64,000 nucleotides of DNA from Maniola hyperantus (lineage: Eukaryota; Arthropoda; Insecta; Lepidoptera; Nymphalidae): positions 3,329,383 to 3,393,382 of the forward strand of contig NC_048550.1 of the NCBI RefSeq assembly GCF_902806685.2. The letters are read 5' to 3'. Below are positions 13,101 to 23,865 of the stretch, piece after piece. Each line of letters starts with the position of its first letter. Positions within the stretch are counted from its first letter, which is position 1. The position numbers and the translations under genes were made by a program. The notes below the pieces were generated by a model. The model did no database searches. It was not told the origin of the DNA and was given only the letters and a program-made list of their open reading frames with translations.

Positions 13101-16100
13101 TAGTCTATTATAAAATTAAATATAGATTTTACTACCCGATTCTAAACGTAGCAAGAATCGTTTGAAAAATCGAAATCTATCTGACGGCCTAATAAAAGAT
13201 TCATTATTATCTAATAACGAATCCAATTAATTTTACAAACCAATTATCTATCTACTTGGTTCGTAAAAATACAATTTATATTAAAACTGTCGATAGTTAA
13301 TGTTTTTAGATTGAAGTAACACAAGGAAAGATATGCGAATTTTACTATAATCCGTACAAAATAGAAAAAACCCTTATGGTGCCTCCTACAAATACATACG
13401 CAGGAAAACCAAAAAAACACCACACAAATCCTCAAAACACACTACTCTCACAGTCTCACACAGTGCAGCGATATACTTACAATATTATTTTGCATGACGT
13501 TATTTATCCTCAAGACTCAGGACATATACGGAAACTCTATTAGTATTACAAATGATTGTACAAAGCAATTATAGCAATGGAGAGGGCTATGTTAGGAGTT
13601 TCCCTGAGGGATAAGATCCGAAATGATGAGATACGCAGCAGAACCGAGGTCACTGACATATCCAATCCAATCCATCAGCCTGTTTGCGTCCACTGCTGGA
13701 CATAGGCCTTTCCAAGAGCACGCCACCCAACACGGTCCTCAGCCTTCCTCATCCACCCGCTCTCCACCACCTTAATCGGGAATAGCAGGGCTGCCGGGAA
13801 CTGGGGGTCTTTGTCTGTTGGCGCTGCTCATTAGAAGTAATGCCCATACTGACCACGCTGGGCAGGCGGGTTGGTCAGCGCAGGGCTGTAGGCCATTTCG
13901 CATCAGTGACGCTGCTGCCCGTCTCTGGTCTGTGTTATTTAAAGCCAAGCCATTTGGAATGGTTATCCCGCCATTCTTCGGTCGTCATATCCTCGTTCGC
14001 TGATTCGCAGGGGGCACCGCGTGCAGGTAAGGTTGACATTTGGGTGCTAAGATGTTAGTGCACCCCCTTACCCCCCACTGACATAGCCCAAACTATATTA
14101 GCAAGCTGAAGTGGCAGTGGGCAGGTCATGCCTGTCGTAGAGGCAATGGCCATTGGAGCCGGAAAGTGGAGAGACCGCGTTTAAGCAAGCCTAGTGTGGG
14201 ACGCCTTCCAGCACGATGGACCGACGATATAAAGAGGCTGGCGGGAAGTTGTACTTGATTGTTTGGAAAATCTCAGTCCAGCAATGTTTTGAAGCCCTCT
14301 GATTCCTCTCATTTTTTTACATGAAATAAAATTTATAAGATGGGTACTAGGTACATATCTTTAAGGTTGAAATACTATTAATCATATTTTTTAACCGACT
14401 TCAAAAAAAGGAGGAGGTTCTCAATTCGTCGGAATCTTTTTTTTTTTTTTTTTTTTTTTATGTATGTTCCCCGATTACTCAAAGACGCCTGGACCGATTT
14501 TGAAAATTCTTTTTTTGTTTGAAAGGGTATAGTTCAAAGTTGGTCCCATTTCAATTTGGTGAAGATCTGATGAACATCTTCGAAGATAGATACTGGAACT
14601 CCTCAACGGATAAGAGTAAATTGCTCGCGATCAGTGTAATAGCTTAGTAAACAGTAGATTATTAACCAGTCATAGCATAATTCCATGGGGCCACTAAAAA
14701 TTGTGAAATAAAAAAATTTTACAAAAAAAATAAAAACCGACTTCGATACACAAACACTAAAACTTGAAAAATAATTTAATTTATTACCGAATATATTATG
14801 TATACAAGAGTTAATATAGTTCCATAATAATATTTTTTGGGGTCGGTGCCAATGAGGTGCCATTGTGGAGTCTCATAAAAATATGAAGTCTAGACGATTC
14901 GCGCAGCTAAAGCTAATTGGCACCGGCACCAAAAAGTATTATTATGGAACTATATTAAATCTTGTATACATAATATATTCGGTAATAAATTAAATTATTT
15001 TTCAATTTTTAGTGTTTGTGTATCGAAGTCGGTTTTTATTTTTTTTGTAAAAAATTTTTTGCCGTTCAGGTCTTTTCCATTGTCTTTTCTGAGACCCAAC
15101 GCGAGTTAGTCACGTGATAGCGTGTGATAATTTCAGAAGTTATCATCCTATTATGTTTATATGGTGGGTTGTTCTTAGATATAACTTAATTTGTCCATTA
15201 TCCACAACGACTGTACAGTGTACTGAATCACATTTCTAAAAACTATGAATGAACTCAACGTAGGTACGTTCAATTCTGCTTTCTTTACCTTTATATTTTC
15301 TATCATGCTCTCTTTGATATTACAACTCTTAGGAGTATGTCTTCTCGATATTTGAAAAAAATTAAAAAATATTTATTTACCATAGATCAATCAATTATAA
15401 CATTGTGTTATGGTACCCACACTAGGTAGTCCTGTGTCGTGGGTACCTAATAGAATTAACAATAAACAATTAACCGGTAAATTGACGCTCGGTTTACTAG
15501 TCTACGTTCACTTAATTAAGGTAGGTATTTATCTAAGATTAAAAATAAGGTTACAGTACAAGCTATGTTAAGATTAATTATATACATTATTGTGTTATCA
15601 ATCAATCAATCAGCCTATTTGCGTCCACTGCTGGACATAGGCCTTCCCAAGAGCACGCCACCACACACGATCCTCCGCCTTCCTCATCCACCCACTTTTT
15701 TGTGTTAAGTATAGATTATTGTGTTAAGTATAGATTATCATCTAAATAGTAATGACAAAGTGCCCTTATGTTAAATGCAAGTTTATTTTTCACATTTCTA
15801 CATTGCTTACATGAAATTTCTCGAAAAGTTTTTCTAGAAGTCCGAAGAACCACTATACTTCTGATGGAAATAGAAGTTATTTTTTTCGCATACTCTAGGT
15901 TCTTTTTCTTTCACTTTATGTTTCAAATTATACTTACCTAATTTAATTTTGTATTAATTTTTTAATTAATTTATATAATTTCTAACTTATACTTTTAATC
16001 TTAGTATCAATTCTCAGGTTTTACTTTAAGTTACAGTGAAGTTATTAAGAATAATAATTTATTTTCTTTATTCCAGCTATTGTCATCTACTTCAGTCTCC

Positions 16101-18767
16101 AATCTGCCTTCTTCTGGTTGAACATCATGTGCTTCGATATTTGGTGGACATTCAGGTAATTTTAATCATAACAGATTAACAGTGCAGATTTCATGTCTTT
16201 TTTTTTTTTGTTCATCAATTTTGGCTTCAGCAATTCTCTGAACACATATGTGCCAAAAAGCATTGCATTAACGAGTTTACATTACTGTCAGGCTCAACTG
16301 AAACTACGTAAACGATCTTATAGAACTAGGTTTTACGTTCCATGAAATCTTAAATTATTTGACCTATTGTAACCAATGTTTCAGTGGCAAACGAGGAATG
16401 ACCTTAGGGAAGCTGACTATAAGGGCCAAGTTCTTCGCGTACGCACTCTATGCGTTCGGAATACCAACCCTTTTGACCACCATTATGGTTTCTCTGGAAT
16501 TTTCTGAATTACCACCACACGCTTTTATGCCTATGATCAGACGACAAGGATGTTTTCTATATGGTAAGTAGACTTTTGATTGTAACTGTCTTAAAACTTT
16601 CTTAAAATTCATTAGAATGATTGGTTTATAAAAAATTGAAATTTAAAAAAAAAACAAGTTTTCAAGATATGGAGCCGAATAAGTCGTGGATCGTTTGACT
16701 AAGAAGTAATTTATAATGGAATTCATTGACGTAACTGAGAATCATATTATCATAGAAAAGTCTTAAAAGAGTTAGTAGCTAAGTAATGCCCATGTACGCA
16801 TTGTACAGAAAAAGGGATTACTTAAAATATCTTGTCAATTTGTAGTTCTAAGTTTCTTTTAACTAAAATATTCGCCTTTTTCCTTTACAGGTAGAAGCAG
16901 ACTCTTCTACCTCTACGGACCTATAATAGTGCTGTGGTTCGCGAACTTGATATTTTTCATCCTCACCGCTGTAAAGATCACTCAGATTAAGAAGCAGACC
17001 TCGGTTCTCAAGTCTAGGGAGAGTGCCACACACGACCGACAAAATAGCGAAAGGCAAAGGTAAAATCTTCTTGTCCACGTTTCTGATGTCTGGTAATTAA
17101 TTGGTTGACAATTAACATAAAATAAACTTAAAGCTTCAGAAAGCTTATAGCAATGTTTAACTTTTCGTCCATATATGAATTTGCTTGATTGATTACAAAA
17201 CCTCGACCATGTGCGCATGTAATTGTAAATATTTTACATCTAACTCATTCATTCAGTGGTATAAATAAGGCTTGATGTCATGCTGCAATTTTAGAAACAA
17301 AATAAAATAGATTCCATTTTTCTTTGCCCTGTTGTGCTAATATTATTAGAGTATGATAGCTGCAAGGCTTTTCTTTATCGGCACTAACACCACCAAAATC
17401 ATTATTCAATGTCTGTTGTCCGCAAAATTTTTCTGTCTTGTTCTAATATACTCTTCACCGAAAGGCTTTTCTTGCTGTATCAACTGATTAATATCAGATA
17501 ACACCGCATTACGCTATTATTTCTATGATCTTCATTAATTTTTTTGTACAAACTGTATTTTTCAAATAATTTTGATTTATCGATGTTCACTAAAACCATA
17601 ATCAATGTCCGCATAGTGTTGTGTTCTATTCCAGACTGCTGCTATACGTGAAATTGTTCCTGGTGATGGGAATCAACTGGTTGTTGGAAGTGATCAGTTC
17701 ACTGTACCCTGAAGCGGATTACTTCTGGTGCTTCACTGACGCGTACAACGTCCTCATCGGGCTAATCATATTTATCATATTCGTCTGCAAGAGAAAGATA
17801 TTCAGATTGATGAAGAAAAGGTTAGGTTTGTTTTGCATTTTTTCCATTAACTGCTTATTTTCATGCGACGACGTCTTATGGCTAAATTGTACTTGGTCAG
17901 CTATTTGAATTTGACCAACCAAGTGTAAAGAAAAGATGTCGGTAGAGGTACCAAAGTTCTAGTCCAATCTAGCCCTAATTTCATAGTGGGTAAATGGCAC
18001 TGACTGCCATGACGCTGCCAAGAAGACCACGTGCCAGAATCCGGGTAAAACCATTTACTTGTCCGAACATAGGCTAACAAACAAGTATAATTCAGCCATT
18101 AAGCTTTATCTACACTTACACGATCTTTCAGGGATGGAAATGGGATATGGGGGTATAGCTTCCAAGTGTGAATTTGCCAAATGTGATTTAATTATAAGGT
18201 GTAAGTAAGTATTTAATAGCAAGGAAAATATCAATTGACGTGTTCATTGTTTTGAAGACTATAAATCAATCAGTGTGCATTTTAGTGCCTTGTAATGTTT
18301 AAACAGTGTGGAGTTTTTAATAGGTATTATCTGAGCTTTACATTACTGTGATAATTGTTACACAAATAGTTACGAACTAATATTAATTTTCTTTGCTACA
18401 TTATTTTAAATGTATAAATACCACAAACTGCAGTAAATACCTACTTTCTAAGGAAATTAATACAGTAAAAGAATATAAATTTTCGCTCAATTTAATTTGT
18501 TAAAATAAATATATTTGGAAGATTTAATTGACCTATTTGTAAAAGTAAAATAGGAATAGAATGGAATATGATATTTTGATTTCATTCAGGATCAAAGAAA
18601 GTATTCAACGGCAGAATGGAGCGATGGGAAGTATGACACAAATACCACATAGACACCAACTACACAAGAACCTTAGGGATTACAAACAGAGAGATAGCGT
18701 TGACACTATAAAAACCTATTGCCCCGATTCCGATAGTAATAAAGAAATTAACACTACGAATTTATAA
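1133..18767 (+). CDS. Methuselah-like GPCR, gene A (8 exons)
   Basis: Seven-transmembrane receptor of the insect Methuselah family at the cell surface; ligand unknown. Exons seen: 1133-1558, 4702-4885, 7094-7285, 16077-16155, 16385-16563, 16891-17059, 17635-17820, 18590-18767. All junctions are GT..AG and give 530 codons in frame. Residues 1-12 are a short hydrophobic signal. The ectodomain (to about 204) has cysteines at 19, 61, 63, 68, 72, 73, 86 and 123, including the family-type CATKCC, and N-glycosylation sequons at N55 and N122. Exon 3 gives TM1 and TM2 joined by PELRNLHGR. Exon 4 gives TM3 with FFWLNIMCFDIWWTF, the clearest Methuselah signature. Exons 5-7 give TM4-TM7 and exon 8 a hydrophilic tail. 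An AATAAA lies at 19088. Intron 3 is unusually long (8.8 kb). The family is certain; one-to-one orthology is not claimed. Confidence 0.9.
1616..1770. repeat. Fold-back repeat in gene A intron 1
   Basis: The left arm (gagcgtactttgactttgc) and right arm (gaaagtcaaagtacgctc) are reverse complements about 75 bp apart. It lies next to the larger fold-back at 1799-2039. Confidence 0.55.
1799..2039. repeat. Large near-perfect fold-back element, ~100 bp arms
   Basis: Positions 1799-1898 are the reverse complement of 1940-2039 with only a few mismatches, around a ~41-bp loop. The arms run from tacaatgaaccaaaagctta inward to a GC-rich gcaccgcccgcc block. A one-armed relative is at about 55445-55555. 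Transcribed as part of intron 1, it would form a long RNA hairpin. Confidence 0.75.
2524..2815. mobile_element. hAT-type MITE with 8-bp target duplication
   Basis: The ends are cagtgcgtagctaggt and its complement (ctacgccactg). It is flanked by the exact 8-bp duplication tacatggc at 2516-2523 and 2816-2823, as hAT transposases produce. A reversed copy is at 28110-28402. Confidence 0.75.
3881..4105. mobile_element. MITE with inverted ends (gtacatcgac type)
   Basis: Inverted ends around cgtacatcgacta and ggtcgatgtacaa, with an internal palindrome (ctcatacctgtgtgac / gtatgagtgag). The related copy at 28554-28725 carries the fuller ends gtacagtacgcggc. Confidence 0.55.
4154..4181. repeat. (TA)n microsatellite
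   Basis: About 14 uninterrupted TA units in gene A intron 1. Confidence 0.9.
4449..4577. mobile_element. GC-rich palindromic MITE (gtcgagatggcaatcgg family), copy 1
   Basis: The core family end is gtcgagatggcaatcgg, followed by a GC-rich stretch around accgggttagcgcggg and the inverted end. It lies just upstream of gene A exon 2. Other copies: 8551-8700, 29742-29868, 33345-33472 and fragments at 37480-37560 and 41352-41402. Confidence 0.65.
5135..5350. mobile_element. Helitron-like repeat fragment
   Basis: It carries the lepidopteran block ttgaattttcaaaaatcctt .. cgtccagtagtttgagttgt .. tcagtcagtctgtcag. Relatives are at 9598-9830, 54205-54312, 55665-55872 (reversed), 38740-38945, 58545-58762 and 62153-62375. 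Intact relatives end in CTAGT, as Helitrons do. Confidence 0.5.
6320..6528 (-). repeat. Dispersed lepidopteran repeat (ggttccgtacctcaaaagg family)
   Basis: Family seen many times here, in both orientations, with a GTCT/GACA run next to aagaaacctacagg and ends of the type ttagggttccgta. Other copies: about 20715-20950, 25800-26115, 30093-30525, 31495-32068, 34365-34762, 37690-37780, 44210-44697, 47870-48045 and 49655-49920. No coding capacity is visible. Confidence 0.6.
7604..7660 (+). pseudogene. Possible relic of gene A exon 3
   Basis: A 19-nt exact match to the exon 3 core (ctgaacttcgcaacctgca) followed by looser similarity. It reads TELRNLHARVWWRAVRL and then a stop. It lies about 320 bp after exon 3, echoing the exon-3 relic in gene C. 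The match is short, so chance or a repeat-borne fragment is possible. Confidence 0.35.
8551..8700. mobile_element. GC-rich palindromic MITE, copy 2
   Basis: Ends cgacaggtcgagatagtaat and its near complement (aattgccatttcaagctgtcg-like), with the same gcgggtgtgcggggcgttcc core as copy 1. Confidence 0.6.
9194..9359. mobile_element. Second copy of the MITE at 599-758, inverted
   Basis: It shares the same terminal repeats and central sequence (aacattatg, gatttagacctg-like) as 599-758 on the other strand, within gene A intron 3. Confidence 0.6.
10235..10387. mobile_element. MITE with ~45-bp inverted ends
   Basis: Left end aaactacgggatatcaatta and right end (taattaatatcccgtagttt) are reverse complements. 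The similarity continues through tagtctggtcaatgttgac. Confidence 0.65.
10415..10624. mobile_element. TA-flanked MITE with ~50-bp inverted ends
   Basis: Ends aaggctcccccacacagccg / cggctgtgtgggggagcctt extend inward through the gttattatcggtcgataat block. It is flanked by TA on each side (10413 and 10625), the target of Tc1/mariner-type transposases. Confidence 0.7.
11155..11560. mobile_element. LINE 3' ends (two juxtaposed fragments)
   Basis: 11155-11355 is a LINE tail ending in repeated gactt units; the complementary copy is at about 51963-52080. 11356-11560 is the reverse-strand C-terminal end of an RTE-like LINE. On that strand it gives GRPLTRWTGDIKRV, and it contains the signature gtccacagctggacataa. 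Confidence 0.5.
12715..12830 (-). mobile_element. tRNA-derived SINE (family 1), fragment
   Basis: It shares gccggctcactacagagcac and ttggccatagtccaccac with the longer copy at 32968-33287. Confidence 0.55.
13560..14275 (+). mobile_element. RTE-like LINE ORF end, split by a 415-bp insertion
   Basis: The reading frame MERAMLGVSLRDKIRNDEIR then RTEVTDI is interrupted at 13660. It resumes after 14085 as KLKWQWAGHACRRGNG .. SVGRLPARWTDDIKRLAG, the usual C-terminus of lepidopteran RTE reverse transcriptases, with one frameshift. The insert 13661-14075 is bounded by a perfect 10-bp duplication (cactgacata at 13651 and 14076). It begins with the LINE-tail signature gcgtccactgctggacatag. Confidence 0.7.
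14711..15060. repeat. 350-bp fold-back with ~140-bp arms
   Basis: The left arm, 14711-14848, contains aaaccgacttcgatacacaa. It is the reverse complement of the right arm, 14923-15060, with few mismatches, around a ~75-bp centre. The flanking 14375-14600 block (aaccgacttcaaaaaaagga) is another dispersed lepidopteran repeat. Confidence 0.75.
15598..15695. mobile_element. RTE-like LINE tail fragment
   Basis: It contains gcgtccactgctggacatag followed by gccttcccaagagcacgcca, matching the start of the insert at 13661. Confidence 0.55.
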
Positions 18768-18779
18768 AACATAAGATGT

Positions 18780-20611
18780 CTAAGTTAAAACAATCATGAA
18801 GAAATGATTCACGATAGTGAAGAATGGAGATGTATAATAATAATTGAAAAGAGAATAATAAGAGTTTAAAATCAATTGATCATGAAGAAGTTAAATAGCA
18901 CTAAAAGGATCCAGGAGCATAAAAACTCGAGAAGATGCAAATATTTCAATATCAAAACTTTATCAAAGATATAAATAATTTTATATGTATAGATAAGTAA
19001 CAATGGAAATAGATTGGAGAGTTGAACACGAAAAATTGAAAAAATATCCTAATCAAACATTTCTAAGTTACGTTCAGAATATTTGCAAATAAAGAAAACA
19101 GAAGAAGTCCCTGTTTGGAGGAATGCGATAAGCAAATGAAAAAGTTATTGATTGAAAAATAACGATGAAACTGGACGAAAAGCGTCACTCTATATTTAAG
19201 ACAGAGGTATAAGAATTTAAATTTTGCACAGGTGTTAAGGCGGTTTTTGCTAGAGGTCTACTAATCGAGGGTTTTATTAATACTTTCGGCTTTGTTACAC
19301 AGTGTAAGTTGGCATGCGAGCTGTGGTCAGTGAATGTCTTAGTGTACTCATAGTAGAACCCGGTGAATATTGTGGATTACGGGCACGTGCGAGTCTTTCA
19401 ATAGCTATGATCCGAATTACAACATTTTTAACTTGCCGCTCGCCTTTTCTCTGCACAAATTCGAAATTAAGTTGGCAGTTGCTACTCGCCATGTCTAAGG
19501 CAGTTATTTTTTTGGATCAGCTAAGTTGAATCGAGCTGCTAACAAAATGATGGTCCTGTGTAACTAAGCCAACAAACATATGATGCGCTTAATTTAACCA
19601 TAGCGCCTTATTTATCATATTCAGTTATTTTAATACGGCAGATTCTACATTAACCTCTACTTGTGTTATTTTGAAAAAAATACGCATTTCTTGTTTAAAG
19701 AAATCGAATGGTGATTTAATAAATTTTACTTTAGAATCTAGTTTTCTTATGGCATCTAATTTGTAGTCTAGATTCATACTGAGCACAGTTTCTTCTCTAA
19801 GCACTTGAGCTTTAATCATTAACATAATATTACGTAGATATTTAGCTCGCAAATTAACAAAAGAGATTTGAACTGCTTTAATGGTGATCAGCTGCCTTGG
19901 TGAAGGATTTTCTCGGTTCAGGTGGAGTTTTAACTCAATAGGTCAACGGCGTAAAGCTGTTCGCGTAATATTATAACGACCTGCAAGATGGAGACCTTTG
20001 AGTACTGAACATGACATTCTGCAGCACAGTTAATCACATCAGATGCCCTGACTTCTCTAAATAAAATAAATAAACTTCTCTAACGTCACTCATATTTCTT
20101 TGGCCTTACTTTGGCTTCAAAGCTCAGCGCGATTTCGGATGGGATGTGTTTTAAAACATTCAAAATATAAGGCTGGTTTTCTTCTCGCGTTGATCACCGG
20201 CACTAGCGACCCGGTGTAACTCTGGTAAGCGTCGACGTGCTAGCGTTATTCTGGAATCTATTCTGAACAACAATATCTATGTGGTACTACGCATAAGACA
20301 GGTCATTCCAAATAACAAAAAAATACGGACTGGAACTTGGTTTTGCTTACAACTTGTGTATTAACTCAATTGCATCAAGTGATCCAAATAAGCAGAAAAT
20401 CAGTCTGATATGTGATTTGATTTTGACAAAATTTGTTTTCTTGTTCCCTCTGATCTGTCTTACCAAACAGATTCTTGAGGCAAACACATCCCATCTTATG
20501 CCACAACATGATCAGTTCCCATTAGGTATGATTGTGGTTCAGTGTATTAATGATTAATATGACTAGTTATTATTATGTAATTACCTAGTTAAAATAATTG
20601 TTTTTTTGCAG
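18780..20611. other. Stretch between the two last exons of gene A
   Basis: 18780-19200 is the A-rich 3' UTR of the nearer exon. At 19295-19492 and 19625-19852 there are open minus-strand frames (MASSNCQLNFEFVQ..., MRAKYLRNIMLMIK...) that look protein-like, but I do not recognise them. They may be remains of an inserted element. No splice structure or transposase motif was seen. Confidence 0.3.
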
Positions 20612-20714
20612 ATACAAGCAAGTTCGTGGCGACCCGATGTCCAAGAGTCAGTCTTCTACACGCACAATTTCAACCAGGGATGAAATAGGCCTCACTAGAA
20701 CTGAACATAAATAA
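20612..20714 (+). CDS. Alternative terminal exon of Mth-like gene A
   Basis: Follows a strong acceptor (T-run then gcag). Joined to the gene A exon 7 donor at 17820 it keeps phase 2 and reads RYKQVRGDPMSKSQ, then SSTRTISTRDE, to a stop at 20712. It resembles the tails of genes C and D (R-F/Y, a basic stretch, then Ser/Thr-rich SSTxT) more closely than the nearer exon at 18590 does. It would give a 505-residue receptor. AATAAA is at 21326. It could be a second last exon used by alternative splicing, or the ancestral one now bypassed. Confidence 0.6.
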
Positions 20715-22013
20715 AAACCGGTCTAGTGCGAGTTGGACTCGCAGATGAAGGGTTCCGTACCATGTACCTACCATCGTACAAGAAATAACTCTTTTTTTTG
20801 TGACCACAAATTCATAAGAAATTGCCAAGTCAACGGAAAAGTACCATATAGGTTTTGATTCCCTTTACGGGTCTTGACAGACACGAAACACAGTCAACGA
20901 AGTGGTCCTACAAGGGTTCCTTTTTTCTCTGGAGATATGAACCCTAAAAACAGCTAACGCATGCACTAAACTGCGAAACGAGGTAAACATTTTGCTAACA
21001 ATATTTCTCAAACTAGTCTTGAAGTGGTAATACCAATAGTTAGTTTTATTATTACGTAATAAATAAGTCAATTATCCACTCTATATTATAAAAATGAACG
21101 ATATAATAATAATTAATGATAATCTCTAAGTTATCATAGTCATTTTTGTAATGCACGTAATAAGTTTCGCTTATTGTACCTACTTATAGGTATCAAAAAT
21201 GTTTTAATTGAGTATTTTGTTTTAGAATTTTTTTAAGTTTTTACAATTTTATGTCACAAATTAAGATTTTGAAGAGTCTATCTACTATTAGATTTTATAA
21301 GATGAAGTTTTGTAAGATTTTATAAAATAAAGAAAAGTTTATCAATAAAGAAAATCTAAAATTGATCGCACACTGCTACAAGAGACGCGGATGTACCTAG
21401 TTTCTACATTATACCTACTCTCTATTTCATAAGTACATAAAGAACGCAACGGAGTTTTTTAATACTAACAAGGAATAATTAAAAATAATCAATAATACGA
21501 CTGCCCTGCCATAATTTTTCAAAAAATTTATATCCAGTATCAATCGGGATCGTATAAGGTTTCTAGCGATACCTCATACATCCCAATCTGTTCAGGCATT
21601 TAGAAGTTATGATGGAATGAAGGAACTAAAATAGATACATAACATGAACCATCTTTTTTTAGGCAGTCGTATAAAATACGAGTATTTTTCTTGCTTGGTA
21701 ACTCTATCTTTTACGTAGGTACTATCTTACATCAGTGTCCGATCAACTGTACAGTAGTTTATATACCTGTATATTCCTGTATATTTTTAATATCGTTCGA
21801 CTGTTGTTTAGGCCGTTCAAAATGACTCCTGACGCGCCATTTTAACTCTATGGGTCAACTAACATGGCAAAAGTACGGTTCACCTTTAAAATAATGGCTA
21901 ATAATCGTATTTTTGACATGAAATTTGACACAAAAGTTAAAATGGCGCATAGGAGTTAAATTTTACACGTAATTAATAATTGTAACTAGTGCTGGAAATG
22001 TACTCGTAGTCAA

Positions 22014-22490
22014 GAGCCAGTACACATTGATCCAACATTTTCGGCCAACGCACTCGTGATTGCACGTTTGATACCACGAACTGGTTGTACACACGGTACA
22101 GTGTACACAGCCCCCCAATTGTGTAAGAATAACCATTTCATGGCTATCGCAATCGTCAAGAATTCGGCCCTTTGATTGGCTGTGAAAAAATGTAAACAGC
22201 GAATCAACCAATCAAATGGCAGAATTTCTTGACGATTGCGATAGCCATGAAATGGTTATTCTTACACAATTGGGGGGCAGGTGTGTACCCTCATTACTTA
22301 CCACTTGGCGACTTAACGTACCTTACTTACCTTAGGTAGGTTAGGTAGGCACCTTACACCAAGTGCATTGATATTCTGAGAATTTTATACAAACATCAAA
22401 GAATCTTGGTGGAATTTGCAAGCAGAGTTTACTCGTTTACACGTTGCCAGTACTCACTAAAACTTGGGTCAATGTGTACTAGAGCCTTAT
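22014..22490. mobile_element. TIR element with a nested 70-bp-arm fold-back
   Basis: Outer ends agagccagtacacattgatc and gtcaatgtgtactagagcc are inverted. Inside, 22110-22180 and 22207-22278 pair almost perfectly (ccccccaattgtgtaagaat at the base). Confidence 0.65.
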
Positions 22491-23146
22491 CCAAAGCAAT
22501 AACTTTTATTCGTATCCAGTAATTCGTAAAATATAAATCCGTAGCAATGTGTTTTAATTTCTATATGTAGTGCAATTGGTGCACCTTTAAACTTTTAAGT
22601 TGAAGACAATTCAGAAATGCCTTATACGTGTAGGTATTAGACATTTCTGAACACAATGATTCTATTTTACATAGTACACGATTAAGTATGTACTTACGTA
22701 AAATAAAATCATTTAGTGAGTAGGTAAGTAGACATAAGTTTATGATCTCACAGATGTAATGCATTTTGCACAATTTCACACACAAATACCAAATCTATCA
22801 TTTTTTTTATATTGATACCGCAGAATTCAGAATAAGTACAAATGTGCGATATTGTCATAGCGCAGATGTGCAGATCATCAATGCACGTTCTTGTAAAACA
22901 GAAATATTTTGCCTAACAATATTTCTATTGCCTTGAATGCCAAAGATAATAAATAATATCATTAATATGTTCTTTAACTTCTTTGGAATTATTTTGGTAC
23001 GAGTGGATTGCTAAAAATCGGTGACACGCCATCTCCTTATTAAATATAGGGCATACCATTTCTATTACCTTATTTAGAATTCTGTGGTTGTCACTATTGT
23101 ACAGTATTGGGCCAACACCCTTTCTACTCGTAAGATCCTTATATAA

Positions 23147-23291
23147 TGCGACAAGGCTCTTTTGGCGCGTGGCGAAAATCGGAACTAACGTTGCCGTCAA
23201 GTGTCCCTTTTGTTTTTTTTGAATAGTCTGCCTTTGTTCTACAACTAACGCCCTGTCAATGTCATTTAAGTGCCAAAAGAGCCTTGTCGTA
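23147..23291. mobile_element. MITE (tgcgacaaggc family), copy 1
   Basis: Inverted ends tgcgacaaggctcttttggc and gccaaaagagccttgtcg. Copies 2 and 3 are at 53050-53502 and 55272-55440. Confidence 0.7.
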
Positions 23292-23674
23292 CTGTACGCA
23301 TTGCTCCAACGCATCCGGCCAATACACTCGGTGATTGTGTACAAGGTTATTTGCTGCGTGTGGCTAGCGCCGGATAACTGCCGACTTTTGTAAGTAGGTA
23401 CATATTCAATTTGGCGCAATTCTGAAATCACGTTAACTCATTTACCGACACTTGCCGAACGCGTTGGGACCGTTAGGGCAATGTGTACTGGAGCCATTAT
23501 TATCTATTGAACATGACTCAAATAAAGGTAGCTAGGTGATTTTCCATAAAATTATTGATAGATGATACACACTTATTATTAGTAAATTGTTTATACACTA
23601 TCAATTACTTACTATAATAATTAAATGTGACCTATTATGACCTCAAGTGTTGTTTTTCTTATTTAATACTTCCC

Positions 23675-23865
23675 CATCCCCGATAGACGTTGAGGTCCTA
23701 AAATGCTAGAGTGGCGACCTAGCACTAGGTAGACAGATGGCATCAAACGATTCGCCGGGAGCCGCTGGATTCAGGCAGCGCAAGACCATGGCATGTGGAT
23801 TGTGGAAGTCCTAGACCTATGTCCAGCACTGGACGGCTATCGATTGGCGATGATAATCCGTACAG
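23675..23865 (+). mobile_element. RTE-like LINE C-terminus, degenerate
   Basis: Reads WHQTIRREPLDSGSARPWHV-like sequence, then the tail tatgtccagcactggacggc and gattggcgatgat. It is the plus-strand equivalent of 32400-32625. Confidence 0.5.

Larger units (their letters stand above)
7286..16076. other. Gene A intron 3: contents (8.8 kb)
   Basis: Contains an exon-3 relic (7604-7660), MITEs (8551-8700, 9194-9359, 10235-10387, 10415-10624), a Helitron-like repeat (9598-9830), SINE pieces (9880-10012, 12715-12830), LINE ends (11155-11560, 15598-15695), a nested RTE LINE (13560-14275) and a large fold-back (14711-15060). 7861-8550, 11660-12710 and 12840-13550 show only AT-rich sequence with nothing recognised. 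Confidence 0.5.

Noticed and set aside
22925..23431. 168-codon open frame on the minus strand
   Set aside because: Its middle is the translated MITE at 23147-23291 and its ends are the inverted ends of another repeat; no homologous protein pattern.
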